This document shows positions 27,984 through 36,272 of a DNA stretch of 36,272 bases, in pieces (the first letter of the stretch is position 1; each line of letters starts with the position of its first letter). A program made the position numbers and the translations under genes. The stretch is from the NCBI GenBank assembly GCA_913057985.1, contig CAJXPL010000027.1, positions 1-36,272 of the forward strand, read 5' to 3'. A model generated the notes under the pieces. That model did not search any database and had not been told where the DNA came from. It worked only from the letters and a program-made list of their open reading frames with translations. Source of the DNA: an uncultured Synechococcus sp. GTDB lineage: Bacteria > Cyanobacteriota > Cyanobacteriia > PCC-6307 > Cyanobiaceae.

Positions 27984-28934
27984 ATGGCGAATCTCAAGGA
28001 AATCCGAGACCGAATTAAGTCGGTCAAAAACACCCGCAAGATCACCGAGGCCATGCGCCTGGTGGCTGCGGCCAAGGTGCGCCGCGCCCAGGAGCAAGTG
28101 CTCCGCAGCCGTCCCTTCGCGGATCGGCTGGCCCGGATCCTGGAAAACCTCCAGTCCCGCATGGGTTTCGAAGATGCGGCATCTCCCCTGATGCAGCAGC
28201 GCAATGTGGAGACCATCACCCTGGTGGCGGTCACCGGCGATCGCGGCCTGTGTGGTGGCTACAACGCCAACATCATCAAGCGCACGGAACAGCGTTTTGC
28301 TGAGCTGAAGGGCAAAGGCTTCGACGTGAAGCTGCTGCTGATCGGCACCAAAGCCATCGGCTACTTCACCCGTCGGGACTACCCGATCCAGGCCACCTTC
28401 TCCGGTCTGGAACAGGTGCCCACCGCCGATGAGGCCAACACGATCTCCACGGATCTGCTGGCTGAGTTCCTGGCCGAAAGCACCGACCGCGTCGAACTGA
28501 TCTTCACCAAGTTCATCAACCTGGTGAGCTGCAAGCCCGTGGTTCAGACCCTTCTGCCCTTGGATCCTCAGGACATCGCTGATCCCGAGGATGAGATCTT
28601 CCGTCTCACCACCAAGGACGGTCTTCTGACGGTGGAGCCTGGTGCAGGCCCTGCCAACACCGAGCCGAAGATTCCTTCGGACATCGTGTTTGAGCAGACC
28701 CCTGAACAGTTGCTGAATGCACTGCTTCCGCTGTATCTGCAGAACCAGATGCTGCGTTCCCTGCAGGAATCGGCCGCCTCCGAGCTGGCCAGCCGGATGA
28801 CGGCCATGAACAACGCCAGTGACAACGCCAAGGAATTGGCCAAGAGCCTCACCCTTGACTACAACAAGGCCCGTCAGGCTGCGATTACCCAGGAGATCCT
28901 GGAAGTTGCAGGCGGTGCGGCCGCTGTTGGCTAA
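27984..28934 (+). CDS. atpG: ATP synthase subunit gamma
   Basis: A 316-aa rotor shaft (atpC in older cyanobacterial naming). It begins [24 protein letters not shown] and ends in the coiled-coil helix with [31 protein letters not shown]. Residues about 195-230 ([20 protein letters not shown] and on) are the insertion found in cyanobacterial and chloroplast gamma, which limits ATP hydrolysis in the dark; the chloroplast regulatory Cys pair is absent. Beta and epsilon are encoded elsewhere, as is usual in cyanobacteria. Confidence 0.97.
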   Translation: MANLKEIRDRIKSVKNTRKITEAMRLVAAAKVRRAQEQVLRSRPFADRLARILENLQSRMGFEDAASPLMQQRNVETITLVAVTGDRGLCGGYNANIIKRTEQRFAELKGKGFDVKLLLIGTKAIGYFTRRDYPIQATFSGLEQVPTADEANTISTDLLAEFLAESTDRVELIFTKFINLVSCKPVVQTLLPLDPQDIADPEDEIFRLTTKDGLLTVEPGAGPANTEPKIPSDIVFEQTPEQLLNALLPLYLQNQMLRSLQESAASELASRMTAMNNASDNAKELAKSLTLDYNKARQAAITQEILEVAGGAAAVG

Positions 28935-28975
28935 CCATTTCGGCTGATCTTTTCGGTCGATCGATCATTCGAATG

Positions 28976-29000
28976 CCGGTCCTTCGGGGCCGGTTTTTTT
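28976..29000 (+). terminator. Rho-independent terminator of the atp operon
   Basis: CCGGTCC-TTCG-GGGCCGG (7-bp stem with one G-U pair and a UUCG loop) is followed directly by seven T residues. It lies 42 bp after the gamma stop codon. Confidence 0.92.
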
Positions 29001-29037
29001 GTGCCGTGTTAACGGTGAATCGGAGCGGTTTGAGGGT

Positions 29038-29736
29038 GTGGGCGTGCTTCAGCTTCATCAGCTCTTCCCCACCGTCGTGGCAACGACGCAACTTCCTCTC
29101 GACCCTCTGCAGCAGGCGGCCTGCATGCAGGCTCTGCTGGAGCTTCGCGGCGAGGCCGAGGGCAACCCCAGCGAGGGTTGTGCCTGGACGGGGGACCTGC
29201 ATGGGGTGTGGCAGCTGCATCAACAGCAGCCCTTTCAGGCGCTGGCTCAGCTGGTAGCCGATCAGGCCTGGGGCTATCTCAATTCGCTTGGGTTTGAGCG
29301 AAGCCAACTGGCCCTGCATCTGCAGCGTTGCTGGCCGGTGATCAGTGATTGGGATCAAGTGGGTGGTCGCCACCACCACCCCAATGCCCATCTCAGTGCT
29401 GTTCTGTACCTCACAGGTAACGGCTCGGGAGAAGAAGGCATGTTGCGGCTGCATGCGTCCCATCAACCCAATGAGTTGGTGGCGGGTTTGGCGGTGGGTT
29501 ACGGCGGCCCGATTGCTGAAGGCCAACCGTTCAATCAGGCCCACTGGGATCTGGCCCCACGCCCCGGTTTACTGGTGCTGTTTCCGTCGAGCCTGCACCA
29601 CAGCGTTCTGCCCAACGACGCCCCAGACGAGCTGCGCTGTTCGATCAGCTTTGATTTCGCCCTCACTGCGCCTGCCGAGGGGGATCCTCCGGAATACCTG
29701 GCGCCCCACCCATCGCAGTGGACTTCAGTGGAATGA
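29038..29736 (+). CDS. Putative 2OG-Fe(II) oxygenase
   Basis: A protein of about 232 aa (GTG 29038 or 29044; the frame is open to 28999) that opens VLQLHQLFPTVV. The metal site is suggested by VGGRHHHPNAHLSAVLYLTG and the distal FPSSLHHSVLPND, with RCSISFDFAL supplying the 2-oxoglutarate-binding Arg/Ser. This pattern fits the family of putative 2OG-Fe(II) oxygenases known from cyanobacteria and their phages. It lies just after the atp terminator, whose T-run ends 38 bp upstream. The substrate is unknown. Confidence 0.75.
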   Translation: MGVLQLHQLFPTVVATTQLPLDPLQQAACMQALLELRGEAEGNPSEGCAWTGDLHGVWQLHQQQPFQALAQLVADQAWGYLNSLGFERSQLALHLQRCWPVISDWDQVGGRHHHPNAHLSAVLYLTGNGSGEEGMLRLHASHQPNELVAGLAVGYGGPIAEGQPFNQAHWDLAPRPGLLVLFPSSLHHSVLPNDAPDELRCSISFDFALTAPAEGDPPEYLAPHPSQWTSVE

Positions 29737-30151
29737 GATGAATGGAGTTGTTTAAAGTTCCATTGGATTATCAATTGGAAAATACCAGCCCTGATTTTTG
29801 TATTGCATCGCTTCGGGAAAATCTGGACGATGATGGCCCTGAGTAATGGAGAACCTCTGAGTTGCTGTCTGGTTTGTAATCAACTACACGCCTCGTCCAT
29901 TGATTCGGATGCTGTAAATTTATATTATTATATGATGCAATTTGTTTGATTAAAGAATGATTCTTGTTTTTGCGGGAAATAATCTTCGTTATGTGCGCCT
30001 AAGTGTTGTCATTGATATGCGGTTTATTTCGTTGATTTTTCTCGAAATGTGCGGTCTTTCTTTTATCCCTAGTCGTTTCTGCGCTTTACGGTGTTGATGA
30101 TGATGAATCTTTCATCCAAAGTGTATGCAAGAGGTGGTTGACGGTTGATGC
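29737..30151. other. AT-rich intergenic stretch
   Basis: About 415 bp without a supportable gene. Base composition changes abruptly to AT-rich (runs such as aatttatattattatatgat near 29918-29938). Those -10-like AT runs could serve as promoters for the island gene at 30152, but none can be assigned with confidence. No tRNA or repeat is seen. Confidence 0.5.
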
Positions 30152-31303
30152 ATGGCGGGGTCTGTTATGGTGTGTTCACTTATGCCGAATTGTGTGACGC
30201 TGCAATTCACTAGTAGAATTGAAGTTTCATGTTTTAAGTCAGGCCAGCTTCTGTTGGGGTGGAAGCCGATAAGTGAATTTGAGAATGGGCTGATTGATCT
30301 TGCAAGTATTGGCTCTTGCTCACGAGGATATAAATGTTATTCAATTAATACTCTTTATGCCAATATTGACTGTGATGTCATAGCAGTACGGAGAATTTTT
30401 GATAAGTTGCCAGATAAGCCGTTGTGGGAAATCTGTTGCCCTAAGAACATTCCGCTTAATGTAAGGCCAATGGATTTTGCTCCTCTTGGTCAGCAAAAGC
30501 TAAGAATAATTTACTTCTTGAATTGCTTCGTGTCTCAATACTGGGAAATAGTCTTTAAAAGGCATTTTTGCGATCTATGTGTTTCAGGTGTGTTTTGTGG
30601 TTCTTATGATTCTTTGGTTAAAATAGTTGTAAATGGTACTCCAGAACATTTGTCAAGGGTTGTTCAACTTGCCGAAGGCTTTCTTGGCGAAGAATCTTGT
30701 GGGAGCTCGAAAGAAAATGGGGTTCTAAAAAGAAATTATGAAATCTTGTGGAGTCAAGAGAATTGTTTTGAGTATCCCGGCATTAGATCTTTTCATGAGA
30801 CATCAATGGCGCTGGAAGGGGCTGATTACGTTATATATTCTCATTGCAAAGGTTTGTCGCATCTTGAGTCTGAATCGCTTACCACCCTAGAGAGTGCTAT
30901 GTCATCAATTATGATCCTCAGAAATGTTTATGTTAATGCAGATATTTTGAATACAATTGTTTCATTAAATAAAATCGGACCTGGCCTAGGAGGCAGTGGT
31001 TGGATGTGGTTTAACTTTTACATGTGTAGGGCTTCCTATGCTAAAACTCTTCATGTACCTGTTAGGACTGAGCGCAGGCATTATTACGAGAGCTGGTTAG
31101 GTGATTTCCCAAGCGATTTTGAAACAAATCCTGTTCATGTTCCATTTAGACTGAGTGACGGATTGAGTCTTGTTGACTTGCCAAGACCTGCCATAGGTTC
31201 TAGTTGGGACCCGCGGGACATTTTCAATCATGTTCACAAAGAAAAACTTCAGATCAATTCAGGCCTTGATCAAAGTTTTGAAGTTCTAAGGGCAATCATG
31301 TGA
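30152..31303 (+). CDS. Unknown protein in AT-rich island, possibly glycan-related
   Basis: A 383-aa ORF with AT-rich codons unlike all its neighbours, so probably acquired. I do not recognise the N-terminal 200 residues. The C-terminal half has YVIYSHCKGLSHLESESL, then GLGGSGWMWFNFYMCRASYA and RRHYYESWLGDFP. This resembles, from memory, a set of putative glycosyltransferase-like proteins with a xxHxKG element and a (S/G)xxFWWA...YxxxWLG end. The link is weak. Cys is unusually frequent (about 14). The start is uncertain: ATG 30152, 30167 and 30182 are all possible. It stands alone between about 415 bp and 246 bp of AT-rich spacer. Confidence 0.6.
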   Translation: MAGSVMVCSLMPNCVTLQFTSRIEVSCFKSGQLLLGWKPISEFENGLIDLASIGSCSRGYKCYSINTLYANIDCDVIAVRRIFDKLPDKPLWEICCPKNIPLNVRPMDFAPLGQQKLRIIYFLNCFVSQYWEIVFKRHFCDLCVSGVFCGSYDSLVKIVVNGTPEHLSRVVQLAEGFLGEESCGSSKENGVLKRNYEILWSQENCFEYPGIRSFHETSMALEGADYVIYSHCKGLSHLESESLTTLESAMSSIMILRNVYVNADILNTIVSLNKIGPGLGGSGWMWFNFYMCRASYAKTLHVPVRTERRHYYESWLGDFPSDFETNPVHVPFRLSDGLSLVDLPRPAIGSSWDPRDIFNHVHKEKLQINSGLDQSFEVLRAIM

Positions 31304-31549
31304 TTTCGTCACTTGAATCTTTGCGAATCCACTTTAATTTTATATGTCTTTTTCGATGAAGTTACGGTTTTTGGTTGACCCCGATATTTGGCCAGTTTGT
31401 CTTGGCTGTTAATATTAGATGGACTCTCTTGTTGGCGGTTGGGGTTGTTTTCATGGGCTAAATTGCTATTGAAGCGTTACGGGGGGATGACTTAATTCTG
31501 GGGAGGTCTGTTCTTTATGATTGCTTCTAATTCATTGACTCACCACGGC
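31304..31549. other. AT-rich spacer at island end
   Basis: 246 bp between the island gene and the ferredoxin gene. AT-rich up to about 31540, then composition returns to the host level. It probably holds the ferredoxin promoter, but no boxes stand out. Confidence 0.35.
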
Positions 31550-31879
31550 ATGTCCGACGTGGCCACCTACACCGTCCGCGCCGAGTTTGAAGGCACCACC
31601 CACAGCTTCAGCTGCCGTGCCGATCAGACCGTGCTCAACGCGGCGGAAGCCGCCGGTGTCACCCTGCCCAGTTCCTGTTGTTCCGGTGTCTGCACCACCT
31701 GTGCCGCGCTGATCAGCGAAGGGTCGGTGGATCAGCCTGATGCCATGGGTGTGAAGGCGGATCTGCAGCAACAGGGTTACGCCTTGCTCTGTGTGGCCTT
31801 CCCCCGCGCCGATCTCAGCTTGAAAGCCGGCCAGGAGGATGCCTTGTACGAGGCGCAGTTCGGGCAATACCAGAAGTGA
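31550..31879 (+). CDS. [2Fe-2S] plant-type ferredoxin
   Basis: A 109-aa ferredoxin with cluster ligands in PSSCCSGVCTTCAALI (Cx4Cx2C) and the fourth Cys in YALLCVAFPRADL. It is an electron carrier in the cytoplasm. The tail KAGQEDALYEAQFGQYQK matches the C-terminally extended ferredoxins common in picocyanobacteria rather than the main photosynthetic PetF. ATG 31550 is chosen, since SDVATYTVRAEFEG is the natural first strand; the upstream start at 31517 lies in the AT-rich flank. Its stop overlaps the next gene by four bases. Confidence 0.92.
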   Translation: MSDVATYTVRAEFEGTTHSFSCRADQTVLNAAEAAGVTLPSSCCSGVCTTCAALISEGSVDQPDAMGVKADLQQQGYALLCVAFPRADLSLKAGQEDALYEAQFGQYQK

Positions 31880-32130
31880 ACCTGCGTCGCCTGGACCGTC
31901 AGCTGCTCTGGCCCGAGGCGGTGCCAGCAGAACGGTTGGGTGGATGGATTCGTCAGCAGCTGCAGCCTGAAGGCCAACTCTTGCGTTGGGCGATCACGGC
32001 GGTGAACAGCGATGCCGCCGGTCAGCGTTGGCTGCAGGTGGAGGCTGTTGTTGAGATTGGTGCTTCTGAGCAGGAGGCTGTTGTGCAGGTGGGTGCGGCT
32101 GTTGAGCAGGAAGCCGTGGTTCAGCCATGA
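31876..32130 (+). CDS. Small hypothetical protein with repeated acidic tail
   Basis: An 84-aa ORF from GTG 31876 (GTGA overlap with ferredoxin) to a TGA overlapping the DUF3326 ATG (ATGA at 32127-32130). The coupling on both sides argues that it is real. Residues 1-55 (LRRLDRQLLWPEAVPAERLG, LLRWAITAVNSDAAGQRWLQVEAVV) look like a small alpha/beta domain. The tail contains imperfect repeats of the form EQEAVVQ(V/P). I know no function; linkage to a ferredoxin suggests a redox partner, as inference only. Confidence 0.65.
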   Translation: MNLRRLDRQLLWPEAVPAERLGGWIRQQLQPEGQLLRWAITAVNSDAAGQRWLQVEAVVEIGASEQEAVVQVGAAVEQEAVVQP

Positions 32131-33188
32131 GTGCGACGGCGCTGCCGGTGCTGATGCTGGTGCCGACGGGCATCGGTTGTGCCATCGGCGGCTACGCCGG
32201 CGACGCAATGCCCAGTGCGCGGGTGCTGGCCGCGGCGAGTGGATGCCTTATCACCCACCCGAATGTGATGAACGGGGCCGCCCTCTACTGGAGCGACCCC
32301 CGCATTCACTATGTGGAGGGCTACGGCCTGGATCGCTTTGCCGTCGGTGCCTGGGACCTGCGGCCGGTGCTGCGCCAGCGGATCGGGCTGTTGCTCGATG
32401 CCGGCATTGAGCCGGAGCTGGCGCAACGGCAGATTCAGGTGGCGGAGGGTTGTCGCGCCACGTTGGGGCTGGAGATCGGACCGGTGCTGACGACGGATGC
32501 GCCCCTCGGGGTCCACCTGGAACAGGGGGCCAGTGGCGCCAGCTGGGGAACCCTGGATCGTCATGATGCCTTGCTGCGGGCGGGCGAGCGGCTGCAGGCG
32601 GCCGGGGCCACCGCCATCGCCGTGGTGGCCCGCTTCCCGGAGGATCCGCAAAGTGATGCCTTGGCGGCCTACCGCGCTGGTAGCGGCGTTGATGCCCTGG
32701 CTGGGGCCGAGGCGGTGATCAGTCATCTGCTGGTGCAACACCTGCAGATTCCCTGTGCCCATGCGCCGGCCTTGGATCCGTTGCCCCTGGATCCACAGTT
32801 GGATCCGCGCGCTGCTGGAGAGGAGCTGGGCTACACCTTTCTGGCCTGCGTCCTGGTGGGTCTGAGCCGGGCGCCGGATCTGGTGGCGGCCGGCCAAGGC
32901 GTGGTGGGGAGCGATCGGTTGAGGGCCGATCAACTGGGTGCGGTGGTGGTGCCGAACGGTGCCCTCGGCGGCGAGTCCGTTCTGGCCTGCCTGGAGCGCG
33001 GGGTGCCGGTGATCAGCGTGGTCAACCCCTCGCTGCTGTCGGTGACGGCGGACGCCCTCGGGATCGGCAGTGGGGTGCATGCTGCGGCCAGTTATGCCGA
33101 AGCTGCCGGTCTGGTGCTGGCCCTGCGCGAGGGAGTGGCGCCGGCATCGCTGGGCCGGCCGTTGCCAGGGTTGGAGAGGCTCAACTAA
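32127..33188 (+). CDS. DUF3326 family protein
   Basis: A 353-aa protein matching the DUF3326 family of cyanobacteria and plastids: it opens LMLVPTGIGCAIGGYAGDAMP, then HPNVMNGAALYW and YVEGYGLDRFAVG, and near the end VVVPNGALGGESVLACLERGVPVISV. The glycine-rich loops suggest a nucleotide- or substrate-binding fold of unknown function. Coupled to the upstream ORF by ATGA; 13 bp before the YchJ gene. Confidence 0.88.
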   Translation: MSATALPVLMLVPTGIGCAIGGYAGDAMPSARVLAAASGCLITHPNVMNGAALYWSDPRIHYVEGYGLDRFAVGAWDLRPVLRQRIGLLLDAGIEPELAQRQIQVAEGCRATLGLEIGPVLTTDAPLGVHLEQGASGASWGTLDRHDALLRAGERLQAAGATAIAVVARFPEDPQSDALAAYRAGSGVDALAGAEAVISHLLVQHLQIPCAHAPALDPLPLDPQLDPRAAGEELGYTFLACVLVGLSRAPDLVAAGQGVVGSDRLRADQLGAVVVPNGALGGESVLACLERGVPVISVVNPSLLSVTADALGIGSGVHAAASYAEAAGLVLALREGVAPASLGRPLPGLERLN

Positions 33189-33201
33189 TGGTGCCGAATT
33201 G

Positions 33202-33633
33202 ATGCCTAAGGGATTCGCGGCGTCGGCGGATCAGGACCCGTGCCCCTGTGGTGGTGGGTTGTATGGCCGTTGCTGCGGCCCTTTGCACCGGGGAGAGCAA
33301 CGTGCGCTCACCGCGGAGCAGCTGATGCGATCCCGCTACTCCGCTTTCGCCCGGGGGGAGGTGGACTACCTGATCGCCACCCATCCCGAGCCCCATCAGC
33401 AGGCCTCCCAGCGCCGGCGGGAGCTGCAGCGCAGTTGCCGCCAGACCCGGTGGCTGGGGCTGGAGATCATCGCCGTCAGCGGCGGCGGCGGGGACCTGGA
33501 GGGCACCGTGCAGTTCGAGGCCCGTTACCAAGGCGGTGTGCTGCGGGAAACCTCCCTGTTCCAGCGCCGGGATGGGCAGCCTGAAGGTGATTGGCTCTAC
33601 ATCCGGGCCGTCGATCTGGATGCTGAGAGCTAG
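33202..33633 (+). CDS. YchJ family (UPF0225) SEC-C motif protein
   Basis: A 143-aa protein with an N-terminal SEC-C-like zinc motif DPCPCGGGLYGRCCGPLH and the YchJ signature LTAEQLMRSRYSAFARGEVDYLIATHP, followed by an NTF2-like region (VQFEARYQGGVLRETSLFQR). Function unknown. ATG 33202 is selected because the zinc motif follows at once. Its TAG and the TAG of convergent ald share the palindrome CTAG at 33630-33633. Confidence 0.9.
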   Translation: MPKGFAASADQDPCPCGGGLYGRCCGPLHRGEQRALTAEQLMRSRYSAFARGEVDYLIATHPEPHQQASQRRRELQRSCRQTRWLGLEIIAVSGGGGDLEGTVQFEARYQGGVLRETSLFQRRDGQPEGDWLYIRAVDLDAES

Positions 33634-34769
33634 CGCAGGCAGGCCATCGGGTGCCGCGGCGGCAGGCCGAGGGCCTTGGCGACGCCGGGATGGCAGACCG
33701 AGCCCTGCACCGTGTTCAGGCCTGACAACAGTTCCGGCCGTTCTGTGACCGCCTCCTCCAGGCCCCGGCCAGCGATGCCAAGGATGTAGGGCAGCGTGAC
33801 GCTCACCAGCGCTTCGGTGGAGGTGAACGGCACCGCACCGGGCATGTTGCCGACCGCGTAGTGCTGCACACCGTGGATGCTCACGGTGGGATCGGTGTGG
33901 GTGGTTTCGCGGCTGGTGGCGATGCAGCCCCCCTGGTCGATCGCCACATCCACGATCACCGAACCGGGCCGCATCTGCTTCACCATCTGCTCGTCCACCA
34001 GGGTGGGGGCGCGCCCACCGGGGGTAAGCACGGCTCCGATCACCAGATCCGCTGTCGGCACCAACCGTTCCAGAAGCCCGCGGCTGCTCACCACACTCAT
34101 CAAGCGACCGCGCCGGTCGGCCTCCAGGCTGCGCAACCGCTTGGGTGAGCGGTCGAGCAGCAACACCTCGGCATCCATGGCGGCGGCCGTTCGTGCGGCA
34201 TTCCATCCCACGGTGCCGGCGCCAAGCACCACCACCCGGGCCGGTTGCACGCCGGTGCAGCCCCCCATCAAAACGCCCCGGCCGCCGTGTGGTTTCTCCA
34301 GCAGGTGAGCTCCAACCTGGGCCGCCAAGCGCCCCGCGATTTCGCTCATCGGTGCCAGCAACGGCAGGCTGCCGTTCTCCAGCTGCACGGTTTCGTAGGC
34401 GATGGCAGCGGTGCCTGCCTCCAGCAGGGCCTCGCCAACGCTGGGATAGGCGGCCAGGTGCAGGTAGGTGAACAGCACCATGTCCTTCCGCAGATAAACA
34501 AATTCCTCCGCCTGCGGTTCCTTCACCTTCACCACCAAATGGGCGCCCCAGGCCTCGTCGCGGCTCACCATTTGGGCACCGGCGGCGGCGAAGGCGTCGT
34601 CACCGATTCCCGCTCCAGCCCCGGCTCCGGTTTCGATGCGCACCTCCAAGCCTTGGCTCACCAGTTCCCGCACCGCATCGGGAGTCAGCGCCACGCGCTG
34701 CTCATCGAGCTTGATCTCCTTCGGCACACCGATGCTGGCCATCGGGGCCGAGAGAACGGAGGCTGCCAT
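33630..34769 (-). CDS. ald: Alanine dehydrogenase
   Basis: A 379-aa NAD-dependent enzyme interconverting L-alanine with pyruvate and ammonium. It opens ASIGVPKEIKLDEQRVALTPD, with the substrate Lys region KVKEPQ, catalytic His in YLHLAAYP, the NAD fold VVVLGAGTVGWNAARTAAAM, and catalytic Asp in VDVAIDQGG. Full length. Start ATG 34767-34769; an ATG nine codons on (34740-34742) sits exactly at the core and is an alternative. It is 73 bp downstream of nadE on the same strand. Confidence 0.95.
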   Translation of the reverse strand: MAASVLSAPMASIGVPKEIKLDEQRVALTPDAVRELVSQGLEVRIETGAGAGAGIGDDAFAAAGAQMVSRDEAWGAHLVVKVKEPQAEEFVYLRKDMVLFTYLHLAAYPSVGEALLEAGTAAIAYETVQLENGSLPLLAPMSEIAGRLAAQVGAHLLEKPHGGRGVLMGGCTGVQPARVVVLGAGTVGWNAARTAAAMDAEVLLLDRSPKRLRSLEADRRGRLMSVVSSRGLLERLVPTADLVIGAVLTPGGRAPTLVDEQMVKQMRPGSVIVDVAIDQGGCIATSRETTHTDPTVSIHGVQHYAVGNMPGAVPFTSTEALVSVTLPYILGIAGRGLEEAVTERPELLSGLNTVQGSVCHPGVAKALGLPPRHPMACLR

Positions 34770-34842
34770 GGCGGCTTCAAGGAGATCCCTTCAATCTGGC
34801 TCCGCTGCGCGCAACCCGCCACATCACCAGGGTGGGATGGCT

Positions 34843-36272
34843 TTAGGCCGCTGCAATGGGCAACCGCCAGCCGCTGCCGAAGGCCTGGGGGCTCACCTTG
34901 AGCAACGGTGCCGCCTGGCGTCGCTTGAACTCGGCCCGTTTCAGCAGCCGTTCCACCCGCTCCACTAGGGCGGGATCATGGCCGGCCGCCACCAGGGTTG
35001 GTCCAGACTGGCGCTCCTGGATCAGCGCTTTGAGCAGGGCGTCCAGAGCGTCGTAGTCGGGCAGGGAGTCGCTGTCTTTCTGGTTGGGCCTTAGCTCGGC
35101 GCTGGGGGGTTTGCGTCGAATCGCCTCCCCCACCAGCTCCCCGTGGGTCGGGAGTCCCAGCGCCTGGCGGCAGCCCCGGGCTGCGTCGCTGTCGAGCCAG
35201 TCGCACAGGGCAAACACGCTGGTTTTGTAGAGATCGCCAATCACCGCAAGCCCGCCGTTCATGTCGCCATAGAGGGTGCAGTACCCCACGGCCAGCTCGG
35301 ATTTGTTGCCGGTGGTGAGCAGCAGTTGGCCCTGCTGGTTGGCCACGGCCATCAGCAGGGTGCCGCGAATGCGTGATTGCAGATTTTCCGCCGTCAAGCC
35401 CTGGGGCGTTGCCCCGAGCGGTGCGGTGAGGGCCTGGTCGTAGCCCTCCATCAGGCCGGCGATCGGCACTGTGTTGGTCTGCAGTCCCAACCGTTTGGCC
35501 AAGGCCAAGGCGTCGTCGATGGATCCAGCCGAGCTCCAGGGGGAGGGCATCAACAGCGCTGAGACCGCCTCGTTCCCAAGGGCTGCGCTGGCGATCACGG
35601 CCACCAGCGCTGAGTCGATGCCGCCGCTCAACCCCAGCAATGCCTTGTTGAACCCGCATTTCCGGGCGTAGTCACGCACCCCAAGCACGAGGGCGCGGAA
35701 CAGCCGCTCCAGGGGATCCATGGGTTGAATCTGGCCGTGGGACTGCACAGGGGTGGGATGACCGCTGTCCCAGACCGCCAGGTGCTCCTCACAGACGGGG
35801 AGCTCCAGCTGCACGGCGCCATCGGCTTCCACCACAAAACTGGCCCCGTCGAACACCAGCTCGTCGTTGCCCCCTACTTGATTGAGGTAGATCAGTGGGC
35901 AATTGAGGCGTTGCGCCGCCGCCGCCGCCAGCTGTTGGCGCAAGGCTGGCTTGGAGGCATCGAAGGGGGAAGCCGCCAGATTGATCACCAGATCCGGCTG
36001 TTCGGGGATCAGTTGATCGATGGGATCCGGTCCGTCCAGGCGCTCGCGCTGCAGGCCGTCATCCACCCAGAGGTCTTCGCAGATGGTGAGGCCCAGTCGC
36101 TTCCCGTTGGGCAGGCTGAGCAGGCAGGGGCCATCACCGGGGCGGAAGTAGCGCCGCTCATCAAAGACGTCGTAACTGGGCAGCAGTTGTTTCTGGGCAA
36201 TCGGCCGCCAGCCCAGGCGATTCACCAGCACCACACCGTTGTGCAGCCGTGGACTGCGGGCATCTGATGCGG
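34843..36272 (-). CDS. nadE: Glutamine-dependent NAD+ synthetase (5' end outside window)
   Basis: The visible part (476 residues) covers most of the nitrilase-type glutaminase domain, with the nucleophile Cys in GLTICEDLW, and all of the synthetase domain, with the PP-loop LLGLSGGIDSALVAV and the TTGNKSELAVGYCTLYGD motif. It amidates nicotinate adenine dinucleotide to NAD+, using ammonia channelled from glutamine. The frame remains open to the window edge (reading ASDARSPRLHNGVVLV), so the start lies beyond 36272. The C-terminus ends GSGWRLPIAAA. Confidence 0.95.
   Translation of the reverse strand, partial: ASDARSPRLHNGVVLVNRLGWRPIAQKQLLPSYDVFDERRYFRPGDGPCLLSLPNGKRLGLTICEDLWVDDGLQRERLDGPDPIDQLIPEQPDLVINLAASPFDASKPALRQQLAAAAAQRLNCPLIYLNQVGGNDELVFDGASFVVEADGAVQLELPVCEEHLAVWDSGHPTPVQSHGQIQPMDPLERLFRALVLGVRDYARKCGFNKALLGLSGGIDSALVAVIASAALGNEAVSALLMPSPWSSAGSIDDALALAKRLGLQTNTVPIAGLMEGYDQALTAPLGATPQGLTAENLQSRIRGTLLMAVANQQGQLLLTTGNKSELAVGYCTLYGDMNGGLAVIGDLYKTSVFALCDWLDSDAARGCRQALGLPTHGELVGEAIRRKPPSAELRPNQKDSDSLPDYDALDALLKALIQERQSGPTLVAAGHDPALVERVERLLKRAEFKRRQAAPLLKVSPQAFGSGWRLPIAAA

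Noticed and set aside
29737-31549. tRNA-linked or integrase-type genomic island ends
   Set aside because: I looked for tRNA-like T-arms, direct repeats and integrase fragments at both edges of the AT-rich patch and saw none.

Overview
The window comes from a picocyanobacterium of the marine or estuarine Synechococcus/Cyanobium type. The evidence is an apcE-apcA-apcB-apcC phycobilisome core cluster, the cyanobacterial atp1-a-c-b'-b-delta-alpha-gamma ATP synthase operon with duplicated b subunits and no beta/epsilon genes, a PII protein with a cyanobacterial T-loop, CcdA/Ccs1 cytochrome maturation genes, a plant-type ferredoxin and the cyanobacterial/plastid DUF3326 family. Base composition is GC-rich throughout, except for a clearly AT-rich patch at about 29.74-31.54 kb. 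No rRNA, tRNA, CRISPR array or intact insertion sequence was recognised.

Region 1 (1-12.4 kb) is accessory and heavily decayed. It holds the tail of a group-4 glycosyltransferase, a broken hipA kinase, a Nudix hydrolase, a catalytically degenerate SDR-like protein, a wrecked capD/wbpM-type sugar epimerase/dehydratase, a mazEF pair, and five MNT-HEPN (mntA-hepT-like) modules. Three of those modules lie head to tail in one minus-strand operon behind a conserved cyanobacterial protein. Nearly every HEPN toxin is frameshifted or internally deleted, and three of the five nucleotidyltransferases carry changes in the GSx10DxD active-site motif. A glnB-queF block occurs twice in direct orientation (4.2-5.1 kb and 10.8-11.7 kb). 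Both glnB copies are intact and keep the same NtcA-like promoter at the same spacing, but the first queF is frameshifted. The two blocks bracket about 5.7 kb that contains most of the toxin-antitoxin genes, a peptidoglycan amidase and a broken ydcF.

Region 2 (12.4-29 kb) is clean core genome. On the minus strand lie ftsW, a DUF6165 gene, ccdA and ccs1, closely spaced or overlapping, with the fifth MNT-HEPN module translationally coupled to ccs1. Then come tlyA (+), the phycobilisome core genes (-) with a structured apcA leader and an apcC terminator, a SAM methyltransferase (+), and the ATP synthase operon (+) ending in a UUCG-loop terminator. Hairpins flank atpE, whose product is needed in the largest copy number.

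Region 3 (29-36.3 kb) holds a 2OG-Fe(II) oxygenase, an AT-rich island with one unfamiliar gene that may be glycan-related, a compact ferredoxin/ORF84/DUF3326/YchJ cluster, and on the minus strand a glutamine-dependent NAD synthetase (cut by the window end) followed by alanine dehydrogenase.
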